This document shows, in pieces, positions 35,328-44,845 of a stretch of DNA of 64,000 nucleotides. The stretch's first letter is position 1. Every line of letters starts with the position of its first letter. The position numbers and the translations under genes are program-made. This stretch comes from JAIXWP01 sp965247015. GTDB lineage: Bacteria > Bacteroidota > Bacteroidia > Flavobacteriales_D > Sanyastnellaceae. The stretch is from assembly GCA_965247015.1 (NCBI GenBank), contig CBDFGG010000001.1:1-64000 (forward strand), given 5' to 3'. The notes below the pieces were generated by a model. The model saw nothing but the letters and a program-made list of their open reading frames with translations. It had not been told where the DNA came from and did not search any database.

Positions 35328-36101
35328 ATGAGTGAAAATCGACCTTTGATCTTGGTCACCAATGATGACAGCATTTATTCCAAAGGAATTAAAAGTCTTG
35401 TAGAAGCCGTTTCTTCATTAGGAGAAGTGATTGTGGTGGCACCCGATAGTCCGCAAAGTGGAATGGGACATGCGGTCACCATTCACGGCATTCTTCGCAT
35501 CAATGAGGAAAAAATATTCGGAGATATAAAAGCCTACACTACTAGCGGCACGCCAGTAGATTGCGTAAAGCTTGCAATAGCGAAGGTACTTCCTCGAAAG
35601 CCCGATTTATTGGTGAGTGGAATCAACCATGGATCCAACTCTTCTATCAATGTAATTTATTCTGGAACTATGTCTGCTGCAGTAGAGGGTGCTGTAGAAG
35701 GAATACCATCTGTTGGATTCTCTCTTCTCGACTTCAGTGCTGACGCAGACTTCAGAGCTTCCATGAAAATAGCACACGATGTTTCCAAACAAATCCTAGA
35801 AGAAAAAGGATTGCCGGAAGGAATATGTTTGAATGTGAACATTCCTAAAGGGAGCCCAGAAGAAATCAAAGGTGTGAAAATATGTAGACAGGCAAAAGCT
35901 AATTGGGAAGACACCTTCGATCATCGCATTGATCCGATGGGAAAGCCATACTATTGGATGCTTGGGGAATTTAAAAATCACGACAAAGGAGAAGACACGG
36001 ATGAATTTGCATTGTCTCACCAATTTATTTCAATAGTTCCCGTTCAATATGACCTGACTGCCTATCACTCTATTTCACACTTACAACAATGGACATTATG
36101 A
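35328..36101 (+). CDS. surE: 5'/3'-nucleotidase SurE
   Basis: A 257-residue metal-dependent phosphatase. The family opening ILVTNDDSIYSKGI supplies the metal-binding Asp-Asp pair, followed by VAPDSPQSGMGHAVT, TSGTPVDCVKLA and the NHGSNSSINVIYSGTM block. SurE removes phosphate from nucleoside monophosphates and is linked to stationary-phase survival. A promoter box lies 4 bases upstream, and the stop overlaps the next start as ATGA. The surE-lpxB vicinity is common in Bacteroidetes, from my general knowledge. Confidence 0.96.
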   Translation: MSENRPLILVTNDDSIYSKGIKSLVEAVSSLGEVIVVAPDSPQSGMGHAVTIHGILRINEEKIFGDIKAYTTSGTPVDCVKLAIAKVLPRKPDLLVSGINHGSNSSINVIYSGTMSAAVEGAVEGIPSVGFSLLDFSADADFRASMKIAHDVSKQILEEKGLPEGICLNVNIPKGSPEEIKGVKICRQAKANWEDTFDHRIDPMGKPYYWMLGEFKNHDKGEDTDEFALSHQFISIVPVQYDLTAYHSISHLQQWTL

Positions 36102-36397
36102 TGAAAGACAAATTAGACAAGTTCTGGGTGGGTGCTATTCTCGGTGTTGTTGGAGCCATCCTCGGATTTATGATCTATGGGGTAATTTGGGCACAAGCCA
36201 ACGATGTAACCTTCATGTATTTTTACAAAGATGTATTCATCGGCACGAGTTTCTTTACTGATAAAATTGTAACGATTAGTGTGCTTCTTGATGTAGTACT
36301 ATTTTTCGTCTTTATGAGATTCAACTGGTATAACCTCTGTAAAGGTCTACTCGCTGTAGTGATCCTAGCGGTGCCTGTGGCTATTTACTACTATTGA
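36098..36397 (+). CDS. small membrane protein between surE and lpxB
   Basis: A 99-residue protein with three hydrophobic segments (after DKFWVGAILG, around IVTISVLLDVVLFFVF, and the C terminus). I take the ATG at 36098, which overlaps the surE stop as ATGA; an in-frame ATG at 36089 is also possible. It is 4 bases from lpxB, so surE, this gene and lpxB form one unit. Function is unknown; a lipid-related role would be inference from position only. Confidence 0.7.
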   Translation: MMKDKLDKFWVGAILGVVGAILGFMIYGVIWAQANDVTFMYFYKDVFIGTSFFTDKIVTISVLLDVVLFFVFMRFNWYNLCKGLLAVVILAVPVAIYYY

Positions 36398-36401
36398 TTT
36401 T

Positions 36402-37481
36402 ATGAAATTATATATCATCGCAGGGGAAGCAAGCGGAGATTTGCACGGCTCTAATTTGATTAGAGAAATCAAACAGTTAGATCCGTCCACTGATATTCGC
36501 TGCTGGGGCGGTGAACTCATGGAGGCAGAGGGTGGTAAAGTAGTAAAGCATTATAGAGACCTCGCTTTTATGGGCTTTGTGGAGGTCTTACTTAATATCC
36601 GAACCATTTTTCGAAATATTGATTTTTGTAAAAGTGATATTCTCGAATTCAAACCCGACACATTAGTTTTAATCGATTATCCTGGTTTTAATTTACGAAT
36701 TGCTGAATGGGCTCACCAGCAAGGTATCCGCGTAGTCTACTATATCTCTCCTCAAATTTGGGCTTGGAAACAAGGCCGCGTTCACAAGATTAAAAAAGTG
36801 GTGGACGAAATGTGTGTAGTGCTTCCATTTGAACAAGATTTTTACAAAAAATTTGATTACCCCGTTCACTTTGTAGGTCATCCACTCTTAGATGAAATTG
36901 AAAAAAAACAATTCCATCAAGAAAGAGAAAAATTGATTGTGCTACTTCCTGGCAGCCGCAAGCAAGAAATTAAAAGAATGCTTCCTATCATGTTGGAGGC
37001 ATCAAAGCATTTTCCAGAATATAAATATGTCATTGCAGGTGCTCCTGGTCAAGAGGCTTCTTTCTATCATCAATTCATGACCAACTCCAACATTGAGTTG
37101 GTATTTGGAAAAACCTATGAGCTTTTAAATAAAGCAAGCATCGGTCTGATCACAAGCGGTACCGCAACATTGGAGGCGGGCTTGTTTAAGCTACCACAAA
37201 TCGTTTGTTACAAAGGCAGCCCTATCTCAATTGCTATTGCCCGAATGATTGTGAAAATAAAATACATCTCTTTGGTCAATCTCATCCTAGATCGACCAGC
37301 AGTTCTCGAGTTGATTCAATCCGATCTTAACCAAGATCGTTTGCAAAAGGAAATGACCGAACTTCTTTTTTCACCAGAAAGAAAAGAAAAAATGAAGTCC
37401 GATTATGATCAATTACACACCGCGTTGGGTGGTAAAGGTGCATCGAAAAGAACTGCCATGATTGTGTTGAAAAGTTCATAG
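36402..37481 (+). CDS. lpxB: lipid-A-disaccharide synthase
   Basis: A 359-residue glycosyltransferase of the GT19 family. The opening IIAGEASGDLHGSNLI, then GFVEVL, PQIWAWKQGR, FVGHPL and LLPGSRKQEI are all LpxB hallmarks. It joins UDP-2,3-diacylglucosamine and lipid X to form lipid A disaccharide on the inner face of the membrane. Its presence shows that the organism makes lipid A and so is Gram-negative. It is the third gene of the surE operon. Confidence 0.96.
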   Translation: MKLYIIAGEASGDLHGSNLIREIKQLDPSTDIRCWGGELMEAEGGKVVKHYRDLAFMGFVEVLLNIRTIFRNIDFCKSDILEFKPDTLVLIDYPGFNLRIAEWAHQQGIRVVYYISPQIWAWKQGRVHKIKKVVDEMCVVLPFEQDFYKKFDYPVHFVGHPLLDEIEKKQFHQEREKLIVLLPGSRKQEIKRMLPIMLEASKHFPEYKYVIAGAPGQEASFYHQFMTNSNIELVFGKTYELLNKASIGLITSGTATLEAGLFKLPQIVCYKGSPISIAIARMIVKIKYISLVNLILDRPAVLELIQSDLNQDRLQKEMTELLFSPERKEKMKSDYDQLHTALGGKGASKRTAMIVLKSS

Positions 37482-37527
37482 TCTGCTTCTCTCCCAAGCG
37501 TATTAGCGATTTAATTTCGTAAACGTG

Positions 37528-38688
37528 ATGAAGAAGCTTTTGTCTATTTTTTCCTTGCTAATAATTGGCTTGCATTCTTTGGCTGGTCAGCCTTTGAAGG
37601 TGGGGCTTTTTTATGGACAAGAATTTCAAAAAGCGACCATCACTCTAGTCAAAGGTTCTATCGATATTTATGTCGATCAGAAACTTTCAGGACAATTATC
37701 TGTTGGTGAAAATATTGATTTGAGTTACGCGGGCGGGCAGCTCCGCATAATCAAGGCAGGTGCGGCATTCAATGGAGACAACATTATTAGTCTCGTTTCT
37801 TCTGATCAGGCACAATTTAAAATTCAGCCCGCTGGTCTCAAAGCTAATGGAAGATTATATCACGGAAATATTTCCGCGTTGAAAGCTCCAGGGCGATTGC
37901 AATTAGTCAATGTGCTGCATCTTGAATCATATATTCCAGGGGTTATCGAAGCTGAAGGCGGAGCGAATCACGAGCTTGAATATTATAAGGTACAAGCAAT
38001 CATTTCTCGGACTTATGCAGTAAGCAACCTTCGTCGTCATGAAGCTGAAGGCTATAATGTTTGCGATGCTACGCATTGTCAGGTTTATCATGGAATGTCC
38101 AGACATGAACCGCTAACGAACAAGGCAACACGCGAAACAGAAGATGTTGTTATCGTTGACCAAAATATCGATTTGATTACAGCAGCCTTTCACTCTAATT
38201 GCGGAGGACATACCAATAATGCCGAAGATGTTTGGAGCAAGCCTCTCTCCTATTGTGTTGGTCGACCAGACACGTTTTGCTTAGTGATGCCTCATAGTAA
38301 TTGGGAAAAATCGATTCCAACATCCCAATGGTTAGCGTATCTAGAAAAAAAGAGATACCCGGAAACGGATACTGCTTTATCGAGTGCACTCGCTTTTTTT
38401 CCTTCAGAAAAACAAGTGTATTTCGTAGATAGTACTTTCAAAATCCCAACGAAAGTGATTCGAAGTGACTTCAAATTGAAATCATCCTATTTTACTGTTC
38501 ATCAAATGGGGGAAAACATTACGTTCATTGGGCAAGGCTTTGGACATGGTGTAGGCCTTTGTCAAGAAGGAGCTATTCGAATGGCACAATTGGGTTACTC
38601 CCACCAGGATATCATCCATTATTATTACAAGGACGTACACCTTATACCATTGAGATTCAGATGGTTTTTTAAAGAAGATGTCTATTAA
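37528..38688 (+). CDS. SpoIID/LytB domain protein, secreted
   Basis: A 386-residue protein with a signal peptide (ending LAGQ). The SpoIID/LytB domain covers most of the second half: LHLESYIPGVIEAEGG, YKVQAIISRTYA, CDATHCQVYHG and GHGVGLCQEGA are typical. SpoIID relatives are lytic transglycosylases acting on denuded peptidoglycan; the glutamate in VIEAEGG fits the catalytic acid. In a non-sporulating bacterium this suggests cell wall remodelling. I start at ATG 37528 rather than GTG 37525. A near-match -7 box TAATTTCG ends 8 bases upstream. Confidence 0.9.
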   Translation: MKKLLSIFSLLIIGLHSLAGQPLKVGLFYGQEFQKATITLVKGSIDIYVDQKLSGQLSVGENIDLSYAGGQLRIIKAGAAFNGDNIISLVSSDQAQFKIQPAGLKANGRLYHGNISALKAPGRLQLVNVLHLESYIPGVIEAEGGANHELEYYKVQAIISRTYAVSNLRRHEAEGYNVCDATHCQVYHGMSRHEPLTNKATRETEDVVIVDQNIDLITAAFHSNCGGHTNNAEDVWSKPLSYCVGRPDTFCLVMPHSNWEKSIPTSQWLAYLEKKRYPETDTALSSALAFFPSEKQVYFVDSTFKIPTKVIRSDFKLKSSYFTVHQMGENITFIGQGFGHGVGLCQEGAIRMAQLGYSHQDIIHYYYKDVHLIPLRFRWFFKEDVY

Positions 38689-38777
38689 CACTCTTTTGGA
38701 GACGTTAACAACTGATTTTCAGAGCTTGTCATTAAATTTGTTTTTGAATTAACTGTATTTTCATAACACACCAACAA

Positions 38778-40418
38778 ATGACATCTGTTAAGCAGCTATC
38801 CTTACTATTGGGATTTCTCTTTTTGAGCGCTTTTTCTTTTGCTCAGTCAACTGCCAAAATTGTTATTAAGAAAAATGTCAATGGACAAATTACCGAAGAG
38901 GTAAAAGAAGTCGAAATTGGTGATGGTGTGGATATTTCTGAAGTCCTTATTCAAATGGGATTGCTTGATGAGTTTGGTCAAATGCAGCCAGGTCAAGAGT
39001 TTGAAATCAATATTCAGAAAAAATCACTCAGTGAAAAAAACAATGGTCAAGATTGGACCATGTATCCTCCTCTTTCTCCTGAAGATCGCTCAAGAGGAGA
39101 AATGAAAAAAACAGCTTATTTGGGAGTAATCCTGAATGATTACAGCGAAAATACTGGAAAGAAAAATATTGAAGGTTCTGTTATTACCGAAGTAATTGAA
39201 GGCAGTCCTGCAGCACAAGCCGAGCTTCAAGCAGGTGATGTGTTAGTATCTGTGGATGATATAGCATGTAATAATACTCAGACGCTAATAGAAGCTATAC
39301 AGGCTAAAAATCCTGGAGACAAAGTGAAAATAGCATTTATAAGAGATGGTAAAAAGAAATCAAATGCAATAGTATTAGGAGAAAGAGAAGTCGAGTCATT
39401 CGAAAATTTCAATGATGAAGAGTTTCAAGAAATGATCATTCCTTTCGATGGGATGGATTTCGATTATTTTTTCAGACCAGATTCTATCACTATAAAATGC
39501 CCAGATTCGAAGAACAGTCCTTGTGATTCGATGAAGATTTGCCAACCATTTTCTTGGAATTCTGAAGGATTCGAAATTGAAGACACTCCGTTTTTGGGTG
39601 TAACGCCTGGACAAGGATTTACTGGTAAGGGTGTCATGATTGGTGAAATTGTAAATGGCTCAAGCGCAGAAGAAATGGGACTTTTAGAAGGAGACATTAT
39701 TCTTGAAATTAATGGCATTGCAGTTTCTAATTTCGATGAATTAAAAGAAGACATTTCTGCAATGAAAGCCGGTGATCCAATCACTGTAAAAGTCTCTAGA
39801 GAAGGAAAAAACAAAGAGTTTATCGGAAATCTTGGCTCGAAAGCAACGAGTCGTAAAGATGACTTCCGAATATTCCATGACTTTAAAGGCTTAGATGAAA
39901 ACGGAAATTATACTTATGATTTTGAATTCGACATGGATCTTGAAGATGCAGAAATGCACATGGAAAATCTCATGAAAATTCTTGAAGAGCAGCAATTGAA
40001 ATTAGAAGAAAAGCAACTTCAGCTGCAAGAGAAACTCAATGAAATGAGAACTGACCGCGAAAGCATCACGATTTCAATTGAGTTAATGGATATCACTCCA
40101 ACAGAAAAAGAGTCTCTCAACAAAACTATTCAAACTCCTATTAGTGGATCAAACGATCTTCTTTTTGAAAGGATTTCATTTTTCCCAAACCCAAACAATG
40201 GCGTTTTGAATTTGAATTTCCAACCAAAAGACCAAGGAGATGTGACTATCATCATTTACGATAGCAATGGAGCTCAAGTATATTATGAGTTTTTATCTGG
40301 CACATTTGGCAACTATGGTAATATGATTGATCTTCAAGAACAGCCAAATGGTTCGTATTATTTGCAGATTATCCAGAACGGAAAATCATTCAGCAAAAAG
40401 ATCGTAAAAGGAAAATAA
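38778..40418 (+). CDS. secreted protein with two PDZ domains, T9SS type A cargo
   Basis: A 546-residue protein with a signal peptide (1-22). Two PDZ domains are visible, at about 112-200 (YLGVILND, GSPAAQAELQAGDVLVSVD) and 270-355 (FLGVTPGQ, GSSAEEMGLLEGDIILEING). A Glu/Gln-rich coiled coil follows (about 390-430) and a type A sorting domain at the C terminus (FFPNPNNGVLNLNF, SFSKKIVKGK). No protease domain precedes the PDZ pair, so it is a binding protein, not an HtrA. Surface location is inferred from the sorting domain. Two hydrophobic-flank cysteine pairs near 250 may form disulfides. Confidence 0.88.
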   Translation: MTSVKQLSLLLGFLFLSAFSFAQSTAKIVIKKNVNGQITEEVKEVEIGDGVDISEVLIQMGLLDEFGQMQPGQEFEINIQKKSLSEKNNGQDWTMYPPLSPEDRSRGEMKKTAYLGVILNDYSENTGKKNIEGSVITEVIEGSPAAQAELQAGDVLVSVDDIACNNTQTLIEAIQAKNPGDKVKIAFIRDGKKKSNAIVLGEREVESFENFNDEEFQEMIIPFDGMDFDYFFRPDSITIKCPDSKNSPCDSMKICQPFSWNSEGFEIEDTPFLGVTPGQGFTGKGVMIGEIVNGSSAEEMGLLEGDIILEINGIAVSNFDELKEDISAMKAGDPITVKVSREGKNKEFIGNLGSKATSRKDDFRIFHDFKGLDENGNYTYDFEFDMDLEDAEMHMENLMKILEEQQLKLEEKQLQLQEKLNEMRTDRESITISIELMDITPTEKESLNKTIQTPISGSNDLLFERISFFPNPNNGVLNLNFQPKDQGDVTIIIYDSNGAQVYYEFLSGTFGNYGNMIDLQEQPNGSYYLQIIQNGKSFSKKIVKGK

Positions 40419-40592
40419 TTTTCCTTGAATACAATATTTCAAAAAAGACGAGGTTATATACCACAGAAACCGATGCAAGGAAAATGTGGTTACTGACCAA
40501 GTGATTTAGTCACTTGTGATGCTTTCAAAGGGAGAGGCAGGCAGTATCATAATCCGATTAAACCAACTAGTTAGTAGCCGCACCGCATCGGA
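40419..40592. other. structured non-coding gap with inverted repeats
   Basis: 174 bases between two converging genes. It holds ACCACA/TGTGGT (40460-40465 and 40485-40490), CAAGTGA/TCACTTG (40498-40516), the palindrome AACTAGTT and a perfect 10-base inverted repeat ATAATCCGAT/ATCGGATTAT (40549-40558 and 40587-40596) reaching into the yigZ stop. None has a classic T tail. Confidence 0.5.
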
Positions 40593-41204
40593 TTATCTTC
40601 TACCGTGGTGAATATATTTCACCTCCCATTCAGACAATTTTTCTAAAAGCACTTTCGAAGAATTCATTGGTAAAAGGAATTCTACTTCTGCTTTTTCACC
40701 GAACGTTGCAGCAATTTTTTCAAAATCCAAATCTTTTAGTAACTTCATTACTTGAGGCATGATTCCGTAATCAAAAGAAATGGTATAATGATCCATCACT
40801 GGCACCTCTTTAATCCCTGCGTTTTCGATGGCCAATTTCGATGCTGTTTTATAGGCATCAATGAGCCCGCTGGTGCCGAGTTTAGTTCCGCCGTAATATC
40901 GAATAACAGCAACTAAAACATTCGTTAGGTCAAAAGATTGGATTTGGCCGAATATAGGCTTACCAGCAGTTCCACTGGGTTCACCGTCATCATTGATACG
41001 ATAGTGCTTTTTTTCCCATCCTAAACGCCAACTGTAGCATATATGAGTGGCTTGATGATGTTCGGTCCAAAGTTTCTCTAGAATTCCCTTTATCTCCTCT
41101 TCTGAATAAACCTCATAGGTTAATCCAATATGTTTACTTCCTGAAACACGATACATGGATTCGCCTCTGGACGCGACGGTTTTGTAATGAGATAAATTTT
41201 CCAA
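40593..41204 (-). CDS. yigZ: YigZ/IMPACT family protein
   Basis: A 203-residue protein. The N-terminal UPF0029/IMPACT domain shows SRGESMYRVSGSKHIG, the DDGEPSGTAGKPI signature and VAVIRYYGGTKLGTSGL. The C-terminal domain (about 135-203, DUF1949 type) has a ferredoxin-like fold. The family is conserved from bacteria to humans; the eukaryotic member regulates translation through GCN1, but the bacterial role is not settled. The hypothetical gene upstream ends 6 bases before it, so they are co-transcribed. Confidence 0.93.
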   Translation of the reverse strand: MENLSHYKTVASRGESMYRVSGSKHIGLTYEVYSEEEIKGILEKLWTEHHQATHICYSWRLGWEKKHYRINDDGEPSGTAGKPIFGQIQSFDLTNVLVAVIRYYGGTKLGTSGLIDAYKTASKLAIENAGIKEVPVMDHYTISFDYGIMPQVMKLLKDLDFEKIAATFGEKAEVEFLLPMNSSKVLLEKLSEWEVKYIHHGRR

Positions 41205-41210
41205 GAAAAA

Positions 41211-41612
41211 TTATGAAATCGGATTGAGCATCACGCTGAATACCGTGATTGAATTTGGATCTCGTTCAAAATAGAGTTTATCCAAAGCTCCAAGAATATT
41301 CTTTGCTCTGAAATAAGATGTATGCAAGCTATTTTCGCCTTTGATAGACCATTGAATGGTGTAGCTACTTTCAGCTTCTTTGTAGTTTTTTACATACTCC
41401 AACATCACTTTAAGCGCTTCAATTTGAGAAGCTCCTTCACAAGTATGAAACAAAAAACTCTGGTTGTGACGAGGATTGGCAGTTATAAGTCTGAGTAAAA
41501 AATTGCGACCTTGATCTTCAAAATTAAAAATGAGACTGTTTTGTCCAAGTCCTATGTACTTTCCTATCTCCGTTTGAAGATTGGCAATTTCTATGTTCTT
41601 ATCTAGCGTCAT
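41211..41612 (-). CDS. conserved hypothetical protein
   Basis: A 133-residue soluble protein with mixed strands and helices, and no signal or membrane segment. I do not recognise the family. It lies between the CapD-like gene (22 bases upstream) and yigZ (6 bases downstream) on the same strand, so it is probably part of one transcript. The C-terminal segment AKNILGALDKLYFERDPNSI looks like the most conserved part. No function is proposed. Confidence 0.62.
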   Translation of the reverse strand: MTLDKNIEIANLQTEIGKYIGLGQNSLIFNFEDQGRNFLLRLITANPRHNQSFLFHTCEGASQIEALKVMLEYVKNYKEAESSYTIQWSIKGENSLHTSYFRAKNILGALDKLYFERDPNSITVFSVMLNPIS

Positions 41613-41634
41613 ACGAGTAATGTAGTTGGCGAAG

Positions 41635-43506
41635 TTAGTGATCTAATCTTTGAAACTCAGAATTGTTGCTCACATATTCTGGGATCATTAACTTCAATTG
41701 TGCTACAATTTTTTCATTGTTTTGTTCGTCAAACAATGAGATAAGTTGATTGATCTGTTGAGAAATATCATCATAAGAGTACTCTCGCACTTTTGCAATC
41801 AATATTTTTTCATGCGGGGTTGGCATCGTGTTTTCCTTATCGCTCAACACTTCTTCGTAAAGCTTTTCTCCTGGTCGAAGGCCCGTGATTTTTATTTCGA
41901 TGTCGCGTCCTTCTTCGAGTCCGCTCAATTTCAACATGTTTTTAGCGAGGTCAATAATCTTTACGCTTTCCCCCATATCAAAGGCAAATATCTCTCCTCC
42001 CTCTCCCATCGCGCTTGCTTGTAATACCAATTGAGAAGCCTCAGGAATTGTCATGAAAAATCTCGTCACATCTTCATGTGTAACAGTGAGTGGACCGCCT
42101 GCTTCGATTTGTTTTTTGAAAATAGGAATGACAGAGCCATTGCTACCAAGTACATTACCAAATCGAGTGGTAATGTAATTCGTAGATGTTTGGCTATTCT
42201 TTGATTGAACATACATTTCTGCGGCGCGCTTACTGCTGCCCATCACACTTGTTGGGTTAACTGCTTTATCCGTAGAAATAAAAATGAAATCCTTCACACC
42301 AAAATCAGCAGCGAGATCAGAAAGATTTTTAGTCCCAAGCACATTTACCAAAATAGCTTCGCTAGGATTACTTTCCATTAAAGGAACATGCTTGTATGCC
42401 GCTGCGTGAAAAATAATGTCTGGTCTAAAGTGATCCATCATTCTTTTCATTCTATCGTATTGTCTAACATCACCAATAACAGGCTCCCAAATCACATCAT
42501 CAATCGATTTTCTTAGCTCATTATCCAATTCAAAAAGTGGAGTTTCAGCTTGATCAAGAAGCACCAATTTTTTAGGACTGTAATTAAGCACTTGCCTTGC
42601 AAGCTCGCTTCCAATGCTGCCTGCGGCTCCAGTTATCAATACAGCTTTTCCCTTCAGTTTTTGATTGATCTGAGTATTATCAAGTTGAATGGGTTCTCTT
42701 CCTAATAGATCTTCGATGCGAATATCTCTGATCTGACGAACACTCAACTCTCCTCCTATCCATTGCGTTGCTGGCGGTAGTTGACTCACTTTTACATTGT
42801 GTTCCAATGCAAGTTTGATGATCTCCGCCTTTCTTGATTGAGGCAGATTAGGTACAGCTAAAATGATTTCATCTACTTTTTCTGAAGAAAGAAGATCGTT
42901 TAATTTTTTTGATTGGTAAATGTCTGCACCCTCCAGTTTTTTACCTGCTTTATTTTTATCATCATCTAAAAAAGCGATGACTTCCATACCAGAGCGCGAG
43001 TCTCTATCAATGGTTCTTTTAGTAATCAATCCACCTTCTCCCGCACCGAATACCAAAACTCGCTTTCGTGTTTTAGAAGGTGTCTTGAGTTCGATATAAA
43101 GCACTTTCACCGCAATTCTGCTCACAATCATTGCGAACAATGAAAGCAAGTATTCAATAATTAGAATGGAGAATGGCAAGAAATAGGTGCCATCTAAAAA
43201 ATGGTACTTGAAAAAATTCAAAGCTGCGAATGCTGCAGTTCCTGATGATAGCACTACAAATATTCTCAAGGTATCTTGAGTACTTGTATATCTAATGATG
43301 CCTGCATAGGTTCTTCCGAGCACAAAAGAAAAAGCTCGAATCGCAAGAAAAATTGGTAGAAAAGCTTTCGCTAAATCGATTTCAATTCGAGGGGGTTGAA
43401 ATTCGAACCTGATCAAATAAGCGAGCAACAACGCTACAAAGCATACCCCAAGATCAACCAAAAATATGATCCATCTCGGGGTATTTTTTGTAGGTAAAAA
43501 ATTCAT
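41635..43506 (-). CDS. FlaA1/CapD/WbpM-type nucleotide-sugar dehydratase/epimerase
   Basis: A 623-residue inner-membrane protein. Four N-terminal transmembrane helices are followed by a CoA-binding-like Rossmann domain (VLVFGAGEGGLITKR, about 150) and a catalytic SDR domain (VLITGAAGSIGSELARQ, about 295; AAYKHVPLMESNPSEA; FGNVLGSNGSVIP). This is the architecture of WbpM/CapD enzymes, UDP-GlcNAc 4,6-dehydratases that start synthesis of deoxy- or diamino-sugars for capsule, O-antigen or protein glycans. The active-site Tyr of the SDR triad is replaced by Met in this subfamily, as appears here (SSKRAAEMYVQ retains Lys-Arg nearby). It lies 13 bases after the thiolase gene. Confidence 0.9.
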   Translation of the reverse strand: MNFLPTKNTPRWIIFLVDLGVCFVALLLAYLIRFEFQPPRIEIDLAKAFLPIFLAIRAFSFVLGRTYAGIIRYTSTQDTLRIFVVLSSGTAAFAALNFFKYHFLDGTYFLPFSILIIEYLLSLFAMIVSRIAVKVLYIELKTPSKTRKRVLVFGAGEGGLITKRTIDRDSRSGMEVIAFLDDDKNKAGKKLEGADIYQSKKLNDLLSSEKVDEIILAVPNLPQSRKAEIIKLALEHNVKVSQLPPATQWIGGELSVRQIRDIRIEDLLGREPIQLDNTQINQKLKGKAVLITGAAGSIGSELARQVLNYSPKKLVLLDQAETPLFELDNELRKSIDDVIWEPVIGDVRQYDRMKRMMDHFRPDIIFHAAAYKHVPLMESNPSEAILVNVLGTKNLSDLAADFGVKDFIFISTDKAVNPTSVMGSSKRAAEMYVQSKNSQTSTNYITTRFGNVLGSNGSVIPIFKKQIEAGGPLTVTHEDVTRFFMTIPEASQLVLQASAMGEGGEIFAFDMGESVKIIDLAKNMLKLSGLEEGRDIEIKITGLRPGEKLYEEVLSDKENTMPTPHEKILIAKVREYSYDDISQQINQLISLFDEQNNEKIVAQLKLMIPEYVSNNSEFQRLDH

Positions 43507-43519
43507 TTAATCGATTGGA

Positions 43520-44698
43520 TTAACAGGCTTCAATAACCATAGCACTTGCGCCACCACCGCCGTTGCAGATACCTGCACCGCCAAGTTTAGCGTTGTTTTG
43601 CTTGAGGATATGAATCAATGAAACGATGATGCGAGCACCGCTGCAACCCAGTGGGTGACCCAATGATACTGCGCCTCCATTAACGTTCACCTTCGATGCG
43701 TCCAATCCCATTTTCTGCATATTCACGATACCAACAACAGAGAATGCTTCGTTCAATTCTATGTATTCAAGGTCAGACATTTGCTTGCCTGCTTTAGCAA
43801 CAGCTTTTGGCAATGCTAAAGAAGGAGTTGTAGTAAACCACTCTGGAGCTTGCTCTGCATCAGCATAAGATACAATCTTTGCAAGAGGCTTCAACCCTAG
43901 TGATTCCATTTTTTCTTTACTCATCAATACAACCGCCGCTGCACCATCATTCATAGTAGATGCGTTTGCAGCAGTAACAGTTCCTTCCTTGCTGAACACT
44001 GGTTTCAACTGAGGGATTTTATCAAAATTTACACTCTTAAATTCTTCGTCTTCTTTAAAAACTACAACATCACCTTTACGACCAACGATTTCTACCGGAA
44101 CGATTTCATCATTGAATTTACCTGCGGCCCATGCAGCAGCAGAACGCTTGTATGATTCGATAGCAAAATTATCTTGATCCTCGCGAGAGATATTGCATTC
44201 CTTCGCACACATATCCGCAGCATTACCCATGGCGTAGTTATGGTAAACATCAGTTAGACCATCTTTTGCAAGACCATCAATCAGCGTTGCATTACCATAT
44301 TTGTTACCCCAGCGTAGGCTGTCAGAATAGAATGGTACATTAGACATGCTTTCCATTCCACCAGCAACAACCACATCAGCATCTCCTAGCATAATGCTTT
44401 GCGCACCTTGCATGATGGCTTTCATTCCTGATGCACAAACCTTGTTTACAGTAGTGCATTGAACTGAATCAGGCAAGCCTGCAAATTTCGCCGCTTGACG
44501 AGCTGGAGCTTGTCCAAGATTTGCTTGAAGAACAGATCCCATTAATACATCTTGAACTTCAGACGGTGCAAGGTTAATTCTTTCCAATGCACCCTTAATT
44601 GCCACAGCACCAAGCTTAGTGGCTGAAAGTGAGGCCAGCGAACCTCCGAAGCTTCCCATAGGAGTTCGTACTGCTGATACAATATATACTTCTTTCAT
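43520..44698 (-). CDS. acetyl-CoA C-acetyltransferase (thiolase)
   Basis: A 392-residue thiolase. The nucleophile cysteine is in NKVCASGMKA, and the C-terminal His and Cys are in SLGHPLGCSG and GICNGGGGASA, the pattern of biosynthetic/acetoacetyl-CoA thiolases (AtoB/PhaA type). I start at ATG 44698 (MKEVYIVSAVRTP); ATG 44704 is also possible, and the frame runs to 44728 with unlikely residues. A near -7 box CACTTTTG is at 44716-44723. It is a different subfamily from the paaJ thiolase at 31.8 kb. Direction of catalysis is not readable. Confidence 0.93.
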   Translation of the reverse strand: MKEVYIVSAVRTPMGSFGGSLASLSATKLGAVAIKGALERINLAPSEVQDVLMGSVLQANLGQAPARQAAKFAGLPDSVQCTTVNKVCASGMKAIMQGAQSIMLGDADVVVAGGMESMSNVPFYSDSLRWGNKYGNATLIDGLAKDGLTDVYHNYAMGNAADMCAKECNISREDQDNFAIESYKRSAAAWAAGKFNDEIVPVEIVGRKGDVVVFKEDEEFKSVNFDKIPQLKPVFSKEGTVTAANASTMNDGAAAVVLMSKEKMESLGLKPLAKIVSYADAEQAPEWFTTTPSLALPKAVAKAGKQMSDLEYIELNEAFSVVGIVNMQKMGLDASKVNVNGGAVSLGHPLGCSGARIIVSLIHILKQNNAKLGGAGICNGGGGASAMVIEAC

Positions 44699-44845
44699 TA
44701 TCATTAAATGTGACGCAAAAGTGCGCAATTCCTAGCAAAAAACAATCAATTTAAGAATATTAACCAAATGTAACCTTCTAACACTTGCTTGGGTATAAAG
44801 ACACGCTTGTCTCCCCATACCCTATAACAAACAAGCAAGACAAAA

